From: CALBJU01 sp965247125
GTDB lineage: Bacteria; Bacteroidota; Rhodothermia; Rhodothermales; UBA10348
Direction: 5' to 3'
Length of the DNA stretch: 64,000 nt
Assembly (NCBI GenBank): GCA_965247125.1
Contig: CBDFGO010000002.1
Span: 992,001-1,056,000 of the forward strand
Positions 42,638-52,353 of the stretch are shown here, one piece after another. The position numbers and the translations under genes were made by a program. Each line of letters starts with the position of its first letter. Position 1 is the stretch's first letter. The notes under the pieces are model-generated. The model saw nothing but the letters and a program-made list of their open reading frames with translations. It ran no database searches and was not told where the DNA came from.

Positions 42638-44021
42638 GAGTTAACCCCGAAAGTTGTGTACGGGTGAAAAAGGTATAGGCGGCGTATCCTGATGATGATT
42701 ACGTCATTGTCAATCCGAAGATTGGAGGATACACCGCCCATGAAGACGAATAACGCACACGAGAACGAGAACTACAATAGCACAGAGGATGTGTTGACAG
42801 AAGTATTGCGAACAGGGGCCGCAAAGATGCTGGCCACAGCCGTTGAGGCCGAGGTTGAAGCTTTCTGCCAGCGCTACCAGTTCCTGCGCGACGAAGAGAA
42901 TCGCCACCGCATCGTTCGCAATGGATATCTGCCAGAGAGGAAGATTTTGACTGGTATCGGGGAGGTCGCTGTAAAGATGCCCCGCATACGCGACCGTACG
43001 GGTCGGGGTGAGGATAGAATCGGTTTCCGCAGTTCGATACTACCAGCCTACCTCCGCAAGAGCCGCTCGCTTGAGGCTCTCATTCCATGGTTGTACCTGA
43101 AGGGAGTTTCAACGGGCGGCTTTGAGGCAGCGCTCTCGGCCCTTGTTGGTCCTGATGCCCCAGGGCTGACCTCCTCGACGATTGCGCGCCTGAAGACGCT
43201 TTGGACAAGGGAGCACGAAGACTGGCAAAAGCGGAGCCTGAAGGAGAAGCACTACGTCTATTTCTGGGCCGACGGTATTCACGTAAACGTACGCATGGAT
43301 AAACAGAAACTGTGTCTGCTGGTCGTGATCGGCGCTACGGCCGATGGAAGGAAGGAGCTTATAGCACTCGAGGACGGCTTTCGCGAGAGCAAGCAGTCGT
43401 GGCGAGAGTTGCTCCTGGAGCTGAGGCACCGCGGGCTGGATCAAGGACCGAAGCTGGCTGTTGCCGATGGAGCCATGGGATTCTGGAGTGCTCTCGCAGA
43501 AGTTTATCCCGAGACGCGAGCCGCACGCTGTTGGGTGCACAAGACAGCAAATGTGCTCAACCGCCTGCCCAAGTCCGTTCAGAAGAAGGCAAAAGGTCAC
43601 CTCACGCAGATCTATACAGCAGAAACAAAAAAGCAGGCAGAGAGCGCCCTTCTGTTTTTCATCAAAGCCTACCAGCAAAAGTATCCGAAAGCAGCAGAGA
43701 TTCTGGTGAAAGACCGAGAAGAACTGCTCGCTTTTTATGACTTTCCGGCAGAACACTGGATCCATCTTCGGAGCACAAATCCGATCGAATCTACGTTCGC
43801 GACCGTGCGCCTCAGGACCGCCAAAACGAGGGGATGTCTGAGCCGAGAAACAGCTCTTGCAATGGCCTTCCGTCTATGTAAAGAGGCTCAGAAGAAGTGG
43901 AGGAAACTGAATGCACCGCACCTATTGCAACTTGTAAAAAAAGGAATCAAATTCACCGACGGAATTACATCAGAACGACACGCTGCCTAAACCTTCCATA
44001 CACAACTTTTGGGCATAGCTC
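42638..44021 (+). mobile_element. IS256-family insertion sequence, copy B (1384 bp)
   Basis: Plus-strand copy inside the group II intron. It is flanked by a perfect 9 bp target duplication GTTGCGGGG (42629-42637 and 44022-44030), so it is a simple, probably recent insertion and defines the element ends as GAG...CTC. Confidence 0.97.
42740..43990 (+). CDS. IS256-family transposase, copy B
   Basis: Intact 416 aa transposase, same start choice (MKTNNAHENENY with GGAGG at 42724-42728) and same catalytic residues as copy A. The predicted protein matches copies A, C and D and differs from E and F at one residue (Ala in STFATV, where E and F have Thr). Confidence 0.95.
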   Translation: MKTNNAHENENYNSTEDVLTEVLRTGAAKMLATAVEAEVEAFCQRYQFLRDEENRHRIVRNGYLPERKILTGIGEVAVKMPRIRDRTGRGEDRIGFRSSILPAYLRKSRSLEALIPWLYLKGVSTGGFEAALSALVGPDAPGLTSSTIARLKTLWTREHEDWQKRSLKEKHYVYFWADGIHVNVRMDKQKLCLLVVIGATADGRKELIALEDGFRESKQSWRELLLELRHRGLDQGPKLAVADGAMGFWSALAEVYPETRAARCWVHKTANVLNRLPKSVQKKAKGHLTQIYTAETKKQAESALLFFIKAYQQKYPKAAEILVKDREELLAFYDFPAEHWIHLRSTNPIESTFATVRLRTAKTRGCLSRETALAMAFRLCKEAQKKWRKLNAPHLLQLVKKGIKFTDGITSERHAA

Positions 44022-44596
44022 GTTGCGGGGGAGCGAGAGCCTAAGCGGCGGTGAGTTGCCGAGCACTGGCAACGTGACGCAGCCCGTGGAAAATGGGGCT
44101 TGAGGCGAAACCGTTACGCCAAGATGAGTCTCTAGGCTGACTATGGGAAGGTTGAGGAACACGAACCGATTAACCCGCATCTGTGGGCTGAAATGTCGCC
44201 CTCACCTACACGGTTTAATAGGTGGGAAACGGATAGAGCAGGTAATCAAAATGTGCCATGCTCTCGAATCCGAACTGTACATGTAGGTCGGTTCCGGAGG
44301 GCCCTACAGAAGTGCGTAACTAAACTGCGGGGATCTGTTTCGACTTGTGAAAAGCAAGGTTAAAGACTGCGATCGGCAGCCTAACCCATAGAAAGAGTCC
44401 AGCATGTGAACTGGGGAAGGCTTTTCTGGATGCCAAGGGAGTGCGCTCCCCGATGCCAGAGAGGTTGGCGGAGTTCCTGTAGTAGTCTGAGGCGGGGAAA
44501 GCCTGCCACATGTGCCGAGAAATCTGCACACGGCGAAGGGGAACAGTTTAGGATGTTTGTCTGAACGACTAACTGACCTTAGAGAGGTGAAGACCT
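44022..44596 (+). other. Group II intron RNA domains I-III (3' part) and domain IV leader
   Basis: The stretch between IS copy B and the RT gene holds no reading frame. It contains intron-like paired segments and ends with a purine-rich AGAGAGGTGAAG that can serve as the RT ribosome site. Exact domain borders need a covariance search. Confidence 0.6.
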
Positions 44597-46123
44597 TTGA
44601 TAATCAGCGAAATGCAGGGCAAACTGGCAACATGGTCAACGGCGGACGAAAGCCGCCGCTTTGACCGACTCTTGAGAATAATTGCTAACAGATCTTGGCT
44701 TCGTGAAGCCGCCCGTATCACACTGTCTTCGAAAGGAGCCAGAACGGCGGGAGTAGATGGAATAACGGGAGTGATGATGATGGCTGGGCTGGATGCTCAG
44801 CTGATGTCACTGCGCGAAGAGTTGCTGGCTGGAACGTACGAGCCACAACCAGCGCGGCGCATCTATATTCCAAAAGCAAACGGCAAACTGAGGCCTCTAG
44901 GTATACCAACGCTTCGAGACCGGATTCTGCAACGCGCTATGCTTATGGTGATGGATCCCATCTGGGAGAGCGATTTTCATCGACTATCCTACGGATTCCG
45001 CATCGGGCGTAGCGTTCATCATGCCATTAGAACCGTGAAGTTTCAAGTGCAAGACGGCTCTGTCGCCAAAGGACGCTGGGTGATAGAGGGCGATCTTGCC
45101 AGTTACTTCGACACGGTTCACCATAAGGTGTTGATGAAAAGTGTGCGCAAGCGCATCTGTGACAAGCGTTTCCTGACAGTTCTCTGGCAAATCATGAAGG
45201 CAGGCCATATTGATAAGGGCCTGTTCTGCGCCGCGAGCGAAGGCGTCCCCCAAGGGGGCGTTCTCTCTCCATTACTATCAAATATCGTACTCAACGAATT
45301 TGATCAGTGGATGGACAAAGAGTACCTGAACTCAAAAGCACGAGGTGATCGCTGGAGCTTCAATGACACAATCAAACGAAAACGTCCGATAGCCATTCGA
45401 GAAGACCGGCGCTGGAAGGCTGCGGTCTCCTACTGCCGGTTTGCGGATGATTTTGTCGTGATTGTAAAAGGAAACAAGTCACAGGCAGAAGCGATCCGCG
45501 AACGGTGCCGATGCTTCTTGGAAGGCACGCTGAAGTTGAAGCTCAATATGGAGAAAACCCGTATTACGCATATCAACGAGGGCATTGTCTTTCTTGGACA
45601 TCGAATCATTCGCAAACGAGGTCCGCGTGGTACGATGCGTCCCGTGACCACGATACCGAGGGAGAAGTTCAGAAACTTCTCGTGCGAACTTGTCAAAGAA
45701 CTGAGCGGCAATTACAGCGTGAATACAATTGACATGATAGAGCGTCTGAACCGCAAAATAGCGGGATGGACGGCCTTTTATCAATACACGGACTATACGG
45801 CGCGGTATTACATGAGAATAGATTCCGTCCTGTTCTGGAAACTGGGTCACTGGCTTGCCCGCAAATACAAGACGTCAATCAAGTCGCTTATGCGACAGTG
45901 GTTCAGGCGTCCTGTAGAGGGCCAGGCCAAAACGTGGCTTCTGTTTGGTCATAACGGACGAGATCGACACCGTGGAATATCGCTCAGACGTATGGTTGGT
46001 AGTCGCAAATGTCAGTTCAGATGGCGCAATCCAGCTGGGAATCCCTACATCGTTGGGAATCTTGGCGAGAGCGTTGTCACCTCGCGATATAGAGACGTTG
46101 CCATGGCCATGGGTCATGCCTGA
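44597..46123 (+). CDS. ltrA: Group II intron-encoded reverse transcriptase/maturase
   Basis: 508 aa from a TTG start that follows GAGAGGTGAAG by a good spacing; an ATG at 44612 would give 503 aa. RT blocks: GARTAGVDGITG (RT0/1), RRIYIPKANGKLRPLGIPTL (RT2), IEGDLASYFDTVHH (RT3), EGVPQGGVLSPLLSNIVLNE (RT4), CRFADDFVVIVKG (catalytic FADD, RT5), KTRITHINEGIVFLGHRI (RT6-7). The maturase domain X has RLNRKIAGWTAFYQYTDY. No HNH endonuclease motif is visible at the C-terminus. Frame intact, so mobility or trans-splicing activity is possible. Confidence 0.95.
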   Translation: MIISEMQGKLATWSTADESRRFDRLLRIIANRSWLREAARITLSSKGARTAGVDGITGVMMMAGLDAQLMSLREELLAGTYEPQPARRIYIPKANGKLRPLGIPTLRDRILQRAMLMVMDPIWESDFHRLSYGFRIGRSVHHAIRTVKFQVQDGSVAKGRWVIEGDLASYFDTVHHKVLMKSVRKRICDKRFLTVLWQIMKAGHIDKGLFCAASEGVPQGGVLSPLLSNIVLNEFDQWMDKEYLNSKARGDRWSFNDTIKRKRPIAIREDRRWKAAVSYCRFADDFVVIVKGNKSQAEAIRERCRCFLEGTLKLKLNMEKTRITHINEGIVFLGHRIIRKRGPRGTMRPVTTIPREKFRNFSCELVKELSGNYSVNTIDMIERLNRKIAGWTAFYQYTDYTARYYMRIDSVLFWKLGHWLARKYKTSIKSLMRQWFRRPVEGQAKTWLLFGHNGRDRHRGISLRRMVGSRKCQFRWRNPAGNPYIVGNLGESVVTSRYRDVAMAMGHA

Positions 46124-46127
46124 ATGG

Positions 46128-46164
46128 AGAGCCGTATGCGCTGAGAGGTGCACGTACGGTTCGG
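46128..46164 (+). ncRNA. Group II intron domain V
   Basis: AGAGCCGTATGCG, internal loop, GAGAG tetraloop region, then GTGCACGTACGGTTC: the catalytic-triad AGC near the 5' strand and the pairing TTC on the 3' strand fit domain V. It lies directly after the RT stop and before domain VI. Confidence 0.88.
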
Positions 46165-46737
46165 AGAGGAGAGACAGGGAAATAGTTCGACTACGCCCTG
46201 TCTCTTACTCTACTAGCCACCTGGAGAGGATTCGTTTACATCGCCTTCGTCATCGATGTCTTCAGTCGCCGGATTTTAGGCTGGCGCGTATCAAACTCGC
46301 TCAGAAGCGATCTGGCGCTCGATGCCCTGGAGCAGGCCCTTTGGAAGCGGGATCAAGAGCAGCACGAGCAGTTGGTTCACCACAGCGATCGGGGCGTGCA
46401 GTATCTCTCGATCCGCTACACAGAGCGACTGGCAGAAGCTGGCATAGAGCCCTCGGTGGGAAGCCGAGGGGACTCCTATGACAACGCACTGGCCGAGACG
46501 ATCATCGGTCTCTACAAGACAGAACTGATCAACAAAAAGGGGCCGTGGAAAAGCCTTGAACAGGTCGAACTGGCGACGCTCGCATGGGTGTGGTGGTTCA
46601 ATCAAAAACGGCTTCTCGAACCCATCGGTTATATTCCACCGGCGGAGTTTGAAGAAGCCTTTCACAGACGCAAACAGAGTCACGCTCTCGATGCGTCACT
46701 CACATAAATAAGTCTCCGATATTCCCGGGGCGGTTCA

Positions 46738-47060
46738 GTTCAGCTTTGGGGTGCAGGTCAAAGACCATGATCGGCCTTTTTAGAAGTGTGTACCAAATTA
46801 GGGAAAAACCTCGCTCAGCTGTTATTCTCAGCTACCAGTCAACACATTAATGACAATGATGAGGAAAGGCATGTATCTGGCCCTCTCACGTTAATTAATA
46901 ATACTCAAAACGCGTTAGAGATGTCCAATAATGACTCCAACAATACATATTGGGGATCTGAGGACTCCTGCCCTCGTTACACGGCACCCCATATTTGAAC
47001 ACCGGTCGATAACCCAAAATTTGTCTTGAACACAGTTACGAAATACTCTTGTACCGCTAC
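46738..47060. other. No gene recognised between the IS3-type element and the glycosyltransferase
   Basis: AT-rich stretch with several stops in all frames and one weak 70-codon frame (46786-46998) of low-complexity Asn/Asp/Ser that I do not trust. It may hold the glycosyltransferase promoter; I cannot point to one. Confidence 0.4.
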
Positions 47061-48068
47061 ATGGTAACATCATTCGTCCCAATCAGCAAGCAACAGAATC
47101 GCAATAAAGATGATTACTCACGTGTCGTACACGTTTCGACTATTATTGTAAGCTACAATACGTTCAATCTCACCGTTAAGGCTATTGAATCGGCAATCGC
47201 ATCGTCACCAGAGCTCCAGCATGAAATCATTGTCGTCGACAACAATTCGCCTGACGATAGTGGATCCAAACTGAGAGATTACTTTTCGGATAGAGATAGC
47301 AATCCAGTTACTGTTATTCGGCTCAATAAGAATCTTGGGTTTTCTGGAGCGAATAATGTTGGTGCGGCACAGGCGAAAGGCGAGGTACTGTTTTTCCTAA
47401 ATCCTGATACGGAAGTTCATCCTGCAACGATTTCTAAAATCTATGCATTCCTCACGGAGCATGACGACGTTGGGGTGCTCGGACCCTACGTAATAAATCC
47501 AGGCGGTTCTGATCAGGGAAGTGTCAGTTCATTCATTACTGTGGGTTCTCTGATTCGTTTTTTCTTTCCGTCATCTGCAATTTTTCAGAGCGGATTTGCA
47601 AAAAAAGCTAACATACCAGATAAAACCAAAGAAGTTGACATTTTGAAGGGCTGCGCCGTTGCCTTGAGACGGAAAGTGTTTGATCAGATTGGAGGTTGGG
47701 ATGAGTCGTACTTCCTTTACGCCGAGGAACGGGAGCTTTGCTATGCTGCAAAAAACCTGGGTTATAAGAACTATTTTCTTCGCTCCGCTCCGATCATGCA
47801 TATAGGTGGAGCAAGCACGAGCCTTGAAAACTACGCTGCCCAGCAGATCATTCAGCAACAGTCATCCCTTCAATTCCTTCAAAGACATCACGGATTGTTT
47901 CTTGTCGTCCTGAATCGTGCTCTCGGTGTACTTGGCTTCGGAATAAGAGCATCGATCTTTCCGATTCTTGAGCTCATGACTAAAAAGTCTCATTACCAAC
48001 TTCGAGGCCAAGCAGCTAAAAAGATCTTCCTCTGGTATGTTCAAGATTACAAACCGAAAAGAGCGTAG
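47061..48068 (+). CDS. Family 2 glycosyltransferase (rhamnosyltransferase-like)
   Basis: GT-A fold enzyme of the WbbL/RfbF group that adds a sugar from an NDP donor to a polysaccharide repeat unit. 335 aa from ATG 47061 (a TTG at 47049 is an alternative). Motifs: VSTIIVSYNTFNLTVKAIES (N-terminal strand), HEIIVVDNNSPDDS (donor-binding), RLNKNLGFSGANNVGA, LFFLNPDTEV (DxD-like metal site), LKGCAVALRRKVFDQIGGWD and FLYAEERELCYAAK (acceptor-side Glu). A C-terminal hydrophobic/amphipathic segment at about 285-310 may bind the membrane. Frame intact. Part of a decayed surface polysaccharide locus. Confidence 0.9.
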   Translation: MVTSFVPISKQQNRNKDDYSRVVHVSTIIVSYNTFNLTVKAIESAIASSPELQHEIIVVDNNSPDDSGSKLRDYFSDRDSNPVTVIRLNKNLGFSGANNVGAAQAKGEVLFFLNPDTEVHPATISKIYAFLTEHDDVGVLGPYVINPGGSDQGSVSSFITVGSLIRFFFPSSAIFQSGFAKKANIPDKTKEVDILKGCAVALRRKVFDQIGGWDESYFLYAEERELCYAAKNLGYKNYFLRSAPIMHIGGASTSLENYAAQQIIQQQSSLQFLQRHHGLFLVVLNRALGVLGFGIRASIFPILELMTKKSHYQLRGQAAKKIFLWYVQDYKPKRA

Positions 48069-48106
48069 TGAGCAGCAAAATAAGTTGGACGACATCGTGA
48101 AGGAGC

Positions 48107-48377
48107 TTGCAATTTTTCCAAAAACCAGTTTGCCTCAAACGCCATCCAATTCAGAAACAGCTCGTCGTAATCCCAAAGCGTATGCTTGAACTTGTTGCTC
48201 CGATGCTGGAGAAGACCAAATTCGAAGAAAAACCTACGGGTGAAGCATTGCGAATCGTGGATACGGCTGTACCCGGTGGAAATATCCAGACCGAAATGGA
48301 GCGTCATTTGTATTACCGCCACATTGTTCACCTTAATTCTGGCAGTCTATTTCGTACTGGTGACGGATTGGTGGTGA
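48107..48377 (+). pseudogene. Frameshifted C-terminal remnant of a Wzz/GNVR-type chain-length regulator
   Basis: In the frame of 48107 the sequence reads LELVAPMLEKTKFEEKPTGE and ALRIVDTAVP. Removing one G at 48275-48276 joins it to PVEISRPKWSVICITATLF and TLILAVYFVLVTDWW, then a stop. Together this is the typical end of Wzz-like proteins: coiled coil, DxAxP motif, Pro-Lys, second transmembrane helix. The N-terminal three quarters are missing. Confidence 0.6.
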
Positions 48378-48446
48378 GGACGCCACAGATAATTAACCAT
48401 GCGATTGCGTGATGCTGCGAATACCAACTAACCGTTCCCGAAATTC

Positions 48447-49931
48447 TTGAACACTTCTGCGGACATATCCAACGGTGGTCCCAGTGATCGATGGCTGAAT
48501 CGCTGGGGATTGTCTTTTCTGTGGACAGCTTTCGGGTTCGGCATTCTGCTGATCGCAATTAGTGCCTGGAAAGCAGACTGGGTTTTACCCTTTGTCCCAA
48601 TCGTTCTTATTGGCGGGGCCGCGGCCCTGGCGCTGTTCAGACGGCCTTTGGTGAATCTCGCTGTGGTCATGTGCGGATTCGTTCTCATCGTGGGATTTGA
48701 AGCGGGTGTACAACCGAGCGAAATTCTGTACGGTCTCTACTACATGGGATTTCTGGCGCACTGGTTCGTCACCCGCTCTCTTCTTCAGCGTCAGCAATTG
48801 TGTACGAGACCGGAAGAACGTGTTCTTCTGATTTTCCTTGTGTTGATCACTCTCTCTATCCCTGTTTCTGTCTTGTTCAATGGCTGGCCATCAATGATTA
48901 TGGGAGAGTGGATGAGCCTGTCACTGCTGGCTTTCTACTGGCCCATACGCGAAGCTGTAGCAAACCACAAAAATGGACTGAAAGTGGTTGTCGGTGCTGT
49001 CATCTTCATCGGCATTTTTGTACTTGCCCGAAATTTACTGGAGTTCCGGAATGACCTGGTGAGCGCCAACCAACTGTGGCAAATCGGGGCAAGTCGAGCC
49101 GTCACCAATGAGTCGTTACTCATGGTCCCAGCCCTTTTTTCTCTGGCAGCATTTCTATACGTAAGGAGCCTGAAAGCAAAACTATTCTATCTGTGCATTG
49201 TGCTGATTATGTTTGCCGGACTCATTCTAACACATAGTCGAGCGTATTGGGTCGCATTTTTCATAGGTGCAGGCCTGCTATTTATTTTTGTTTCTGCGAA
49301 GGACAAGCTGAGATTGTTGACCGCAGGTGTCGTTTCTGCAGCAGGATTATTTCTGCTCGCTTACGTCGTACTTGGTGACTTTCTACTCCTTGTCTTCACC
49401 GGACTTCTGGATAGACTTCTCTCATTACAGACCGCGGTGACCAAAGATGTCTCTCTGATCAATCGATTTCTGGAAATCAAGGGTGTCTGGCCCCACATCA
49501 AGCACAATCCGGTGCTTGGACATGGAATGGGTGTACCGTATCGCTTTTACAACATCACCTACAATTATTCCGAAGTAAAGACCTTCATTCACAATGGATA
49601 TGTAGCTCTTTTCTTCAAATTTGGTATCTGGGGTCTCGGAATGATGTTGTTCATGATGGCCCGATTTCCTTTTCGAGCTCTACAATTTTGGCGATCCAGA
49701 AAGGAAGACTACCTTCCGAGACTGATCTCATTGTCCGTTGCCGGCTCTCTTATAGCCCTGGCGGTAACTGCAACAACTTCCAACCCATTTTACCAGAATG
49801 ACCTCATGTTTGTGTACGCGGTTTTGTGGGGAATCGCTGGTGGATGTTACTCAGGGCGCAAACACTTGATCGGTCTGAATTTCGAAGCCCCACATTCGGG
49901 CGATATTGTTCCACGCACAGATGAATATTAG
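48447..49931 (+). CDS. O-antigen ligase/polymerase-like membrane protein (Wzy_C family)
   Basis: A 494 aa polytopic protein, about ten to twelve helices. The diagnostic periplasmic loop lies between about 325 and 385 (LINRFLEIKGVWPHIKHNPV, LGHGMGVPYRF, then FIHNGYVALFFKFGIWGLG), with THSRAYWVAFFIGAGL before it. The conserved Arg and His of ligases/polymerases fit these segments. It could join O-antigen to lipid A-core or polymerise repeat units; sequence cannot decide. The start is a TTG at 48447 because no in-frame ATG precedes the first helix. Confidence 0.82.
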   Translation: MNTSADISNGGPSDRWLNRWGLSFLWTAFGFGILLIAISAWKADWVLPFVPIVLIGGAAALALFRRPLVNLAVVMCGFVLIVGFEAGVQPSEILYGLYYMGFLAHWFVTRSLLQRQQLCTRPEERVLLIFLVLITLSIPVSVLFNGWPSMIMGEWMSLSLLAFYWPIREAVANHKNGLKVVVGAVIFIGIFVLARNLLEFRNDLVSANQLWQIGASRAVTNESLLMVPALFSLAAFLYVRSLKAKLFYLCIVLIMFAGLILTHSRAYWVAFFIGAGLLFIFVSAKDKLRLLTAGVVSAAGLFLLAYVVLGDFLLLVFTGLLDRLLSLQTAVTKDVSLINRFLEIKGVWPHIKHNPVLGHGMGVPYRFYNITYNYSEVKTFIHNGYVALFFKFGIWGLGMMLFMMARFPFRALQFWRSRKEDYLPRLISLSVAGSLIALAVTATTSNPFYQNDLMFVYAVLWGIAGGCYSGRKHLIGLNFEAPHSGDIVPRTDEY

Positions 49932-50517
49932 TCCTAATGACTGGAGCGTATCATCCAGTTATCTAATTCACCCTATTTGTCCTCTCGTATTGCGTTTTAG
50001 TCTTGGAAGGTCTCAACAAACGGTTGGGAAATGAACTGATCGGTTGTTTCGGAAGGGCCCTGCGGCCATCCTCTCTTGCAAACCTGATCTGGAAAGTATT
50101 CACTGAATATCGATCCGTAGAGTTTTCTAATTGATGGCTAGGTATCAACTCGTTGCACCGGCAGCGATTTAGCCAGGCATTCAAAAAACACCCGAGCACA
50201 GCCGTCTTACTGCGTGGGAGATTGCCACGTTCTCTTTCATTGCCGTTTTTTTTTTGAAAATCGAATCATGCGGGACCACCCACCGGAGGCACTTATCATC
50301 GAATGATCGACCACTTGGCTCACCGAATGATAGAGATAAATACAGACTCCAGATCGGCCCTCGTGCCCAAGTACTTTTGTCCTGTACGGAGGCTGTCACG
50401 GAAGAATCCTCCCCGCGGTAAACGATCCACTAGTATTTTCGCCCGAAACAATCTTCAGGTTTGACAACAATGGACCGAGTTGAGAACCGAAATTAAAAGT
50501 CCATTCTATTCAGACGC
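49932..50517. other. Gene-free 586 bp, probably decayed DNA
   Basis: All frames are closed or short. It separates the ligase from the flippase inside a polysaccharide cluster, where gaps this long are unusual, so degenerate coding sequence is likely, but I could not identify a parent gene. Confidence 0.4.
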
Positions 50518-51750
50518 ATGAACCGGATCATCAAAAATATGTCCTGGCTGACAATCGGAAATTTATCCGTGAAACCAATCTGGTTTGTCTTCATCACCTA
50601 CGTGTGTATTAGATACATGGGGCTTTAACAATATGGATCCATGACGGCAGCCCTGGCCCTGATGAGTATATGTGACGGTTCACTGACTCTGGGCTCATCT
50701 AATTATACCGTAAGAGAACTAGCCAGAGATGGGACTAAATCCAGTCTGTTCTTTTCGAATTTCCTCGTATCAAGAATCGTTCTTTCCATCCTGGCGATCG
50801 CGATCGGCCTCAGTATTCGGTGGACAATCGACGGAAGCTCGGGAATAAACGTCGTATTGTTTGCAGGCACGTACGTATTGGCTCGAAACGTGCTTGAGTA
50901 CTGCCGCGTGTTCTATCGGGCCCGCGAAGTGTTCCAATATGAAGCGTATTCAACCATTCTGGAAAAATTTCTGGTAGTATCCTTCGGATCGTATGCCCTC
51001 TATCTGACTCCAGATGCGGCTTCCGCACTAATGGGAATGACACTGGGAATGGCGATAGCTTTCAGCTTAAATCTGGGGTGGGTCAAGCACACGTCTGCAT
51101 CGTTTCGCCTTTCTCTAGTTTCAAAATCTTTTTATGTAAATGCGATGCCAGAAGCGATTCCCTTAGGCCTGTCGAGCATTTTCGTTCTTCTCTATTATCG
51201 GACCGACAGCATAATGATAGAGGCCTTCGAAGGCGAAATGGTCACGGGGCAGTACGCAATTGCTTTTCGAGTGACAGAGGCGATGATACTCCTACCCTAC
51301 ATCATAAACTCTGTGCTTCTTCCTCGTTTGTCGTCGCTCTTCAATACGAATTATTCAGAATTCGTTCGGTTATCACAACGAAGCGTACTTAGTCTGGGCG
51401 CTCTCGGACTGGCGGCAAGCTTGATCGTCTTTGCCTTCTCTCCTCTGATCGTTCGCCTGATCGACGGCTCCCCTGAAGCCTTTCCAGCCGTGGCGTTACT
51501 GCAGATTATGGTCTGGTCTTTTGCTATCGGTTCACTGAACCAAATGATATCAACCGTCCTGATTGCCAGTAATCGACAAAATCGACTCGCGGCGATCCTC
51601 GGGACCGCAGCGCTCGTCAACATCAGCTTGAATCTGTTGCTGATTCCAACCTATTCGGCCACGGGAGCAGCTACAGCAACCATCATCACACAAATAGTCA
51701 TCGGTATTTTGCTGCTTACCACAATGTCACGACGTCAAATTACTGGATAA
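50518..51750 (+). pseudogene. Wzx-type polysaccharide flippase with an in-frame TAA at codon 37
   Basis: From ATG 50518 the frame reads MNRIIKNMSWLTIGNLSVKP, IWFVFITYVCIRYMGL, TAA (50626-50628), QYGSMTAALALMSICDG and then 370 more codons to TAA at 51750. The N-terminal pattern (first helix, R-Y-x-G-x-x-x-Y-G) matches MATE/MOP-fold O-antigen flippases, and the stop sits where homologues usually have Glu or Asp (G-P-E-x-Y/F-G). Twelve helices would be present in the full product. Internal initiation at ATG 50641 would lose helix 1. Nonsense mutation, readthrough or sequence error. Confidence 0.8.
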
Positions 51751-51870
51751 ATCTGACGATTTTGGGCTCCATTTGGCATCTAAAGAGTGGCTAGCAATCC
51801 TTCTGAATATTGTTTCCAGATCCTAATTCAATCTTCGTTCCTGTTTCAAAACTTTATGGAAATCGGGAAG

Positions 51871-52215
51871 TCAACGAGATACTCTTTCATCTCTGAACAG
51901 GTAGTCATGAAAGGACATTTTCTCAATCATCTTGTACTGGTTTTCGGAAAGATACTCGTCGATTTCATCATAATAACGAGCTTCCACCAACAGAAATGTC
52001 GGTCCGTATTTCGACAGGTTCATTCCCTTCAACACATTCAGCTCGAATCCTTCAACGTCGAGAGAGAAAAAATCGATCTGCGGCAGATTAGAGATGCCAT
52101 CCAAAACAGAGTTTAGAGTGCGCGCAGGGACCTCTACCTCGTATGAATGATCGAGGTAGAGGTCCGTGAGTAGCGATGAGCATTTCGACGCAGCAATTAT
52201 CAGGATCGGGAGCAC
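51871..52215 (-). pseudogene. C-terminal fragment of an FkbM-family methyltransferase
   Basis: The frame contains VPARTLNSVLDGISNLPQID, FFSLDVEGFELNVLKGMNL and FLLVEARYYDEIDEYLSEN, the second half of an FkbM-type SAM-dependent methyltransferase (the D-V-E-G motif is diagnostic). The N-terminal half with the SAM-binding G-x-G motif is not found upstream in any frame, so this is a remnant. FkbM enzymes often modify sugars in polysaccharide clusters. Confidence 0.65.
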
Positions 52216-52353
52216 CCGGAGTCTGAATCTGGCAACCGTTCAGAATAAACAACAGAGACTATTTAGGGTCGTGCGATCGGCGGCACGCAAGTTGATTTTA
52301 AAATCGCTGTTTGACCGAATATGACGTTCCGATTAGCTGGGCTCCTTGGGCTT

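Larger units (their letters stand above)
42534..46213 (+). mobile_element. Group II intron interrupted by IS256-family copy B
   Basis: 5' end GTGTGCCC (group II consensus GUGYG) directly after ...CTATG; 3' end ...TTACTCTAC, ending in the consensus AC. It contains a reverse transcriptase gene, a clear domain V and a domain VI stem (GAGACAGGG pairing with CCCTGTCTC, about 46171-46206) with the expected unpaired A region. Removing IS copy B and its 9 bp duplication leaves about 2287 nt, a normal size. IS copy B sits in the 5' part (domain I) upstream of the RT gene. Confidence 0.9.
42113..46707 (+). pseudogene. IS3-family transposase OrfB, split by a group II intron (restorable by splicing)
   Basis: 5' exon 42113-42533 encodes the HTH_21 region and the first rve strand (VSDLTY); 3' exon 46214-46707 continues VATWRGFVYIAFVIDVFSRR, VHHSDRGVQYLS, SYDNALAETIIGLYKTE and ends HALDASLT. 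Joining ...CTGACCTATG to TAGCCACCTGG restores L-T-Y-V-A-T-W with no lost or added base, and the catalytic D, D and E are all present (D in SDLTYV, D in HHSDRG, E in LAETII). The gene is therefore broken in DNA but should be intact in spliced RNA, if the intron, now carrying IS copy B, still splices. Confidence 0.9.
41743..46737 (+). mobile_element. Second IS3-family element, expanded by a group II intron and IS copy B
   Basis: Inverted ends TGAACCGCCCCGGG...GGAGACT at both sides (41743 and, reversed, 46737). Without the 3680 bp insert it would be 1315 bp, normal for an IS3-family element. It carries orfA and an orfB that is split by the intron. No matching short target duplication is evident in the flanks (ACTA and GTTC). 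Confidence 0.85.
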
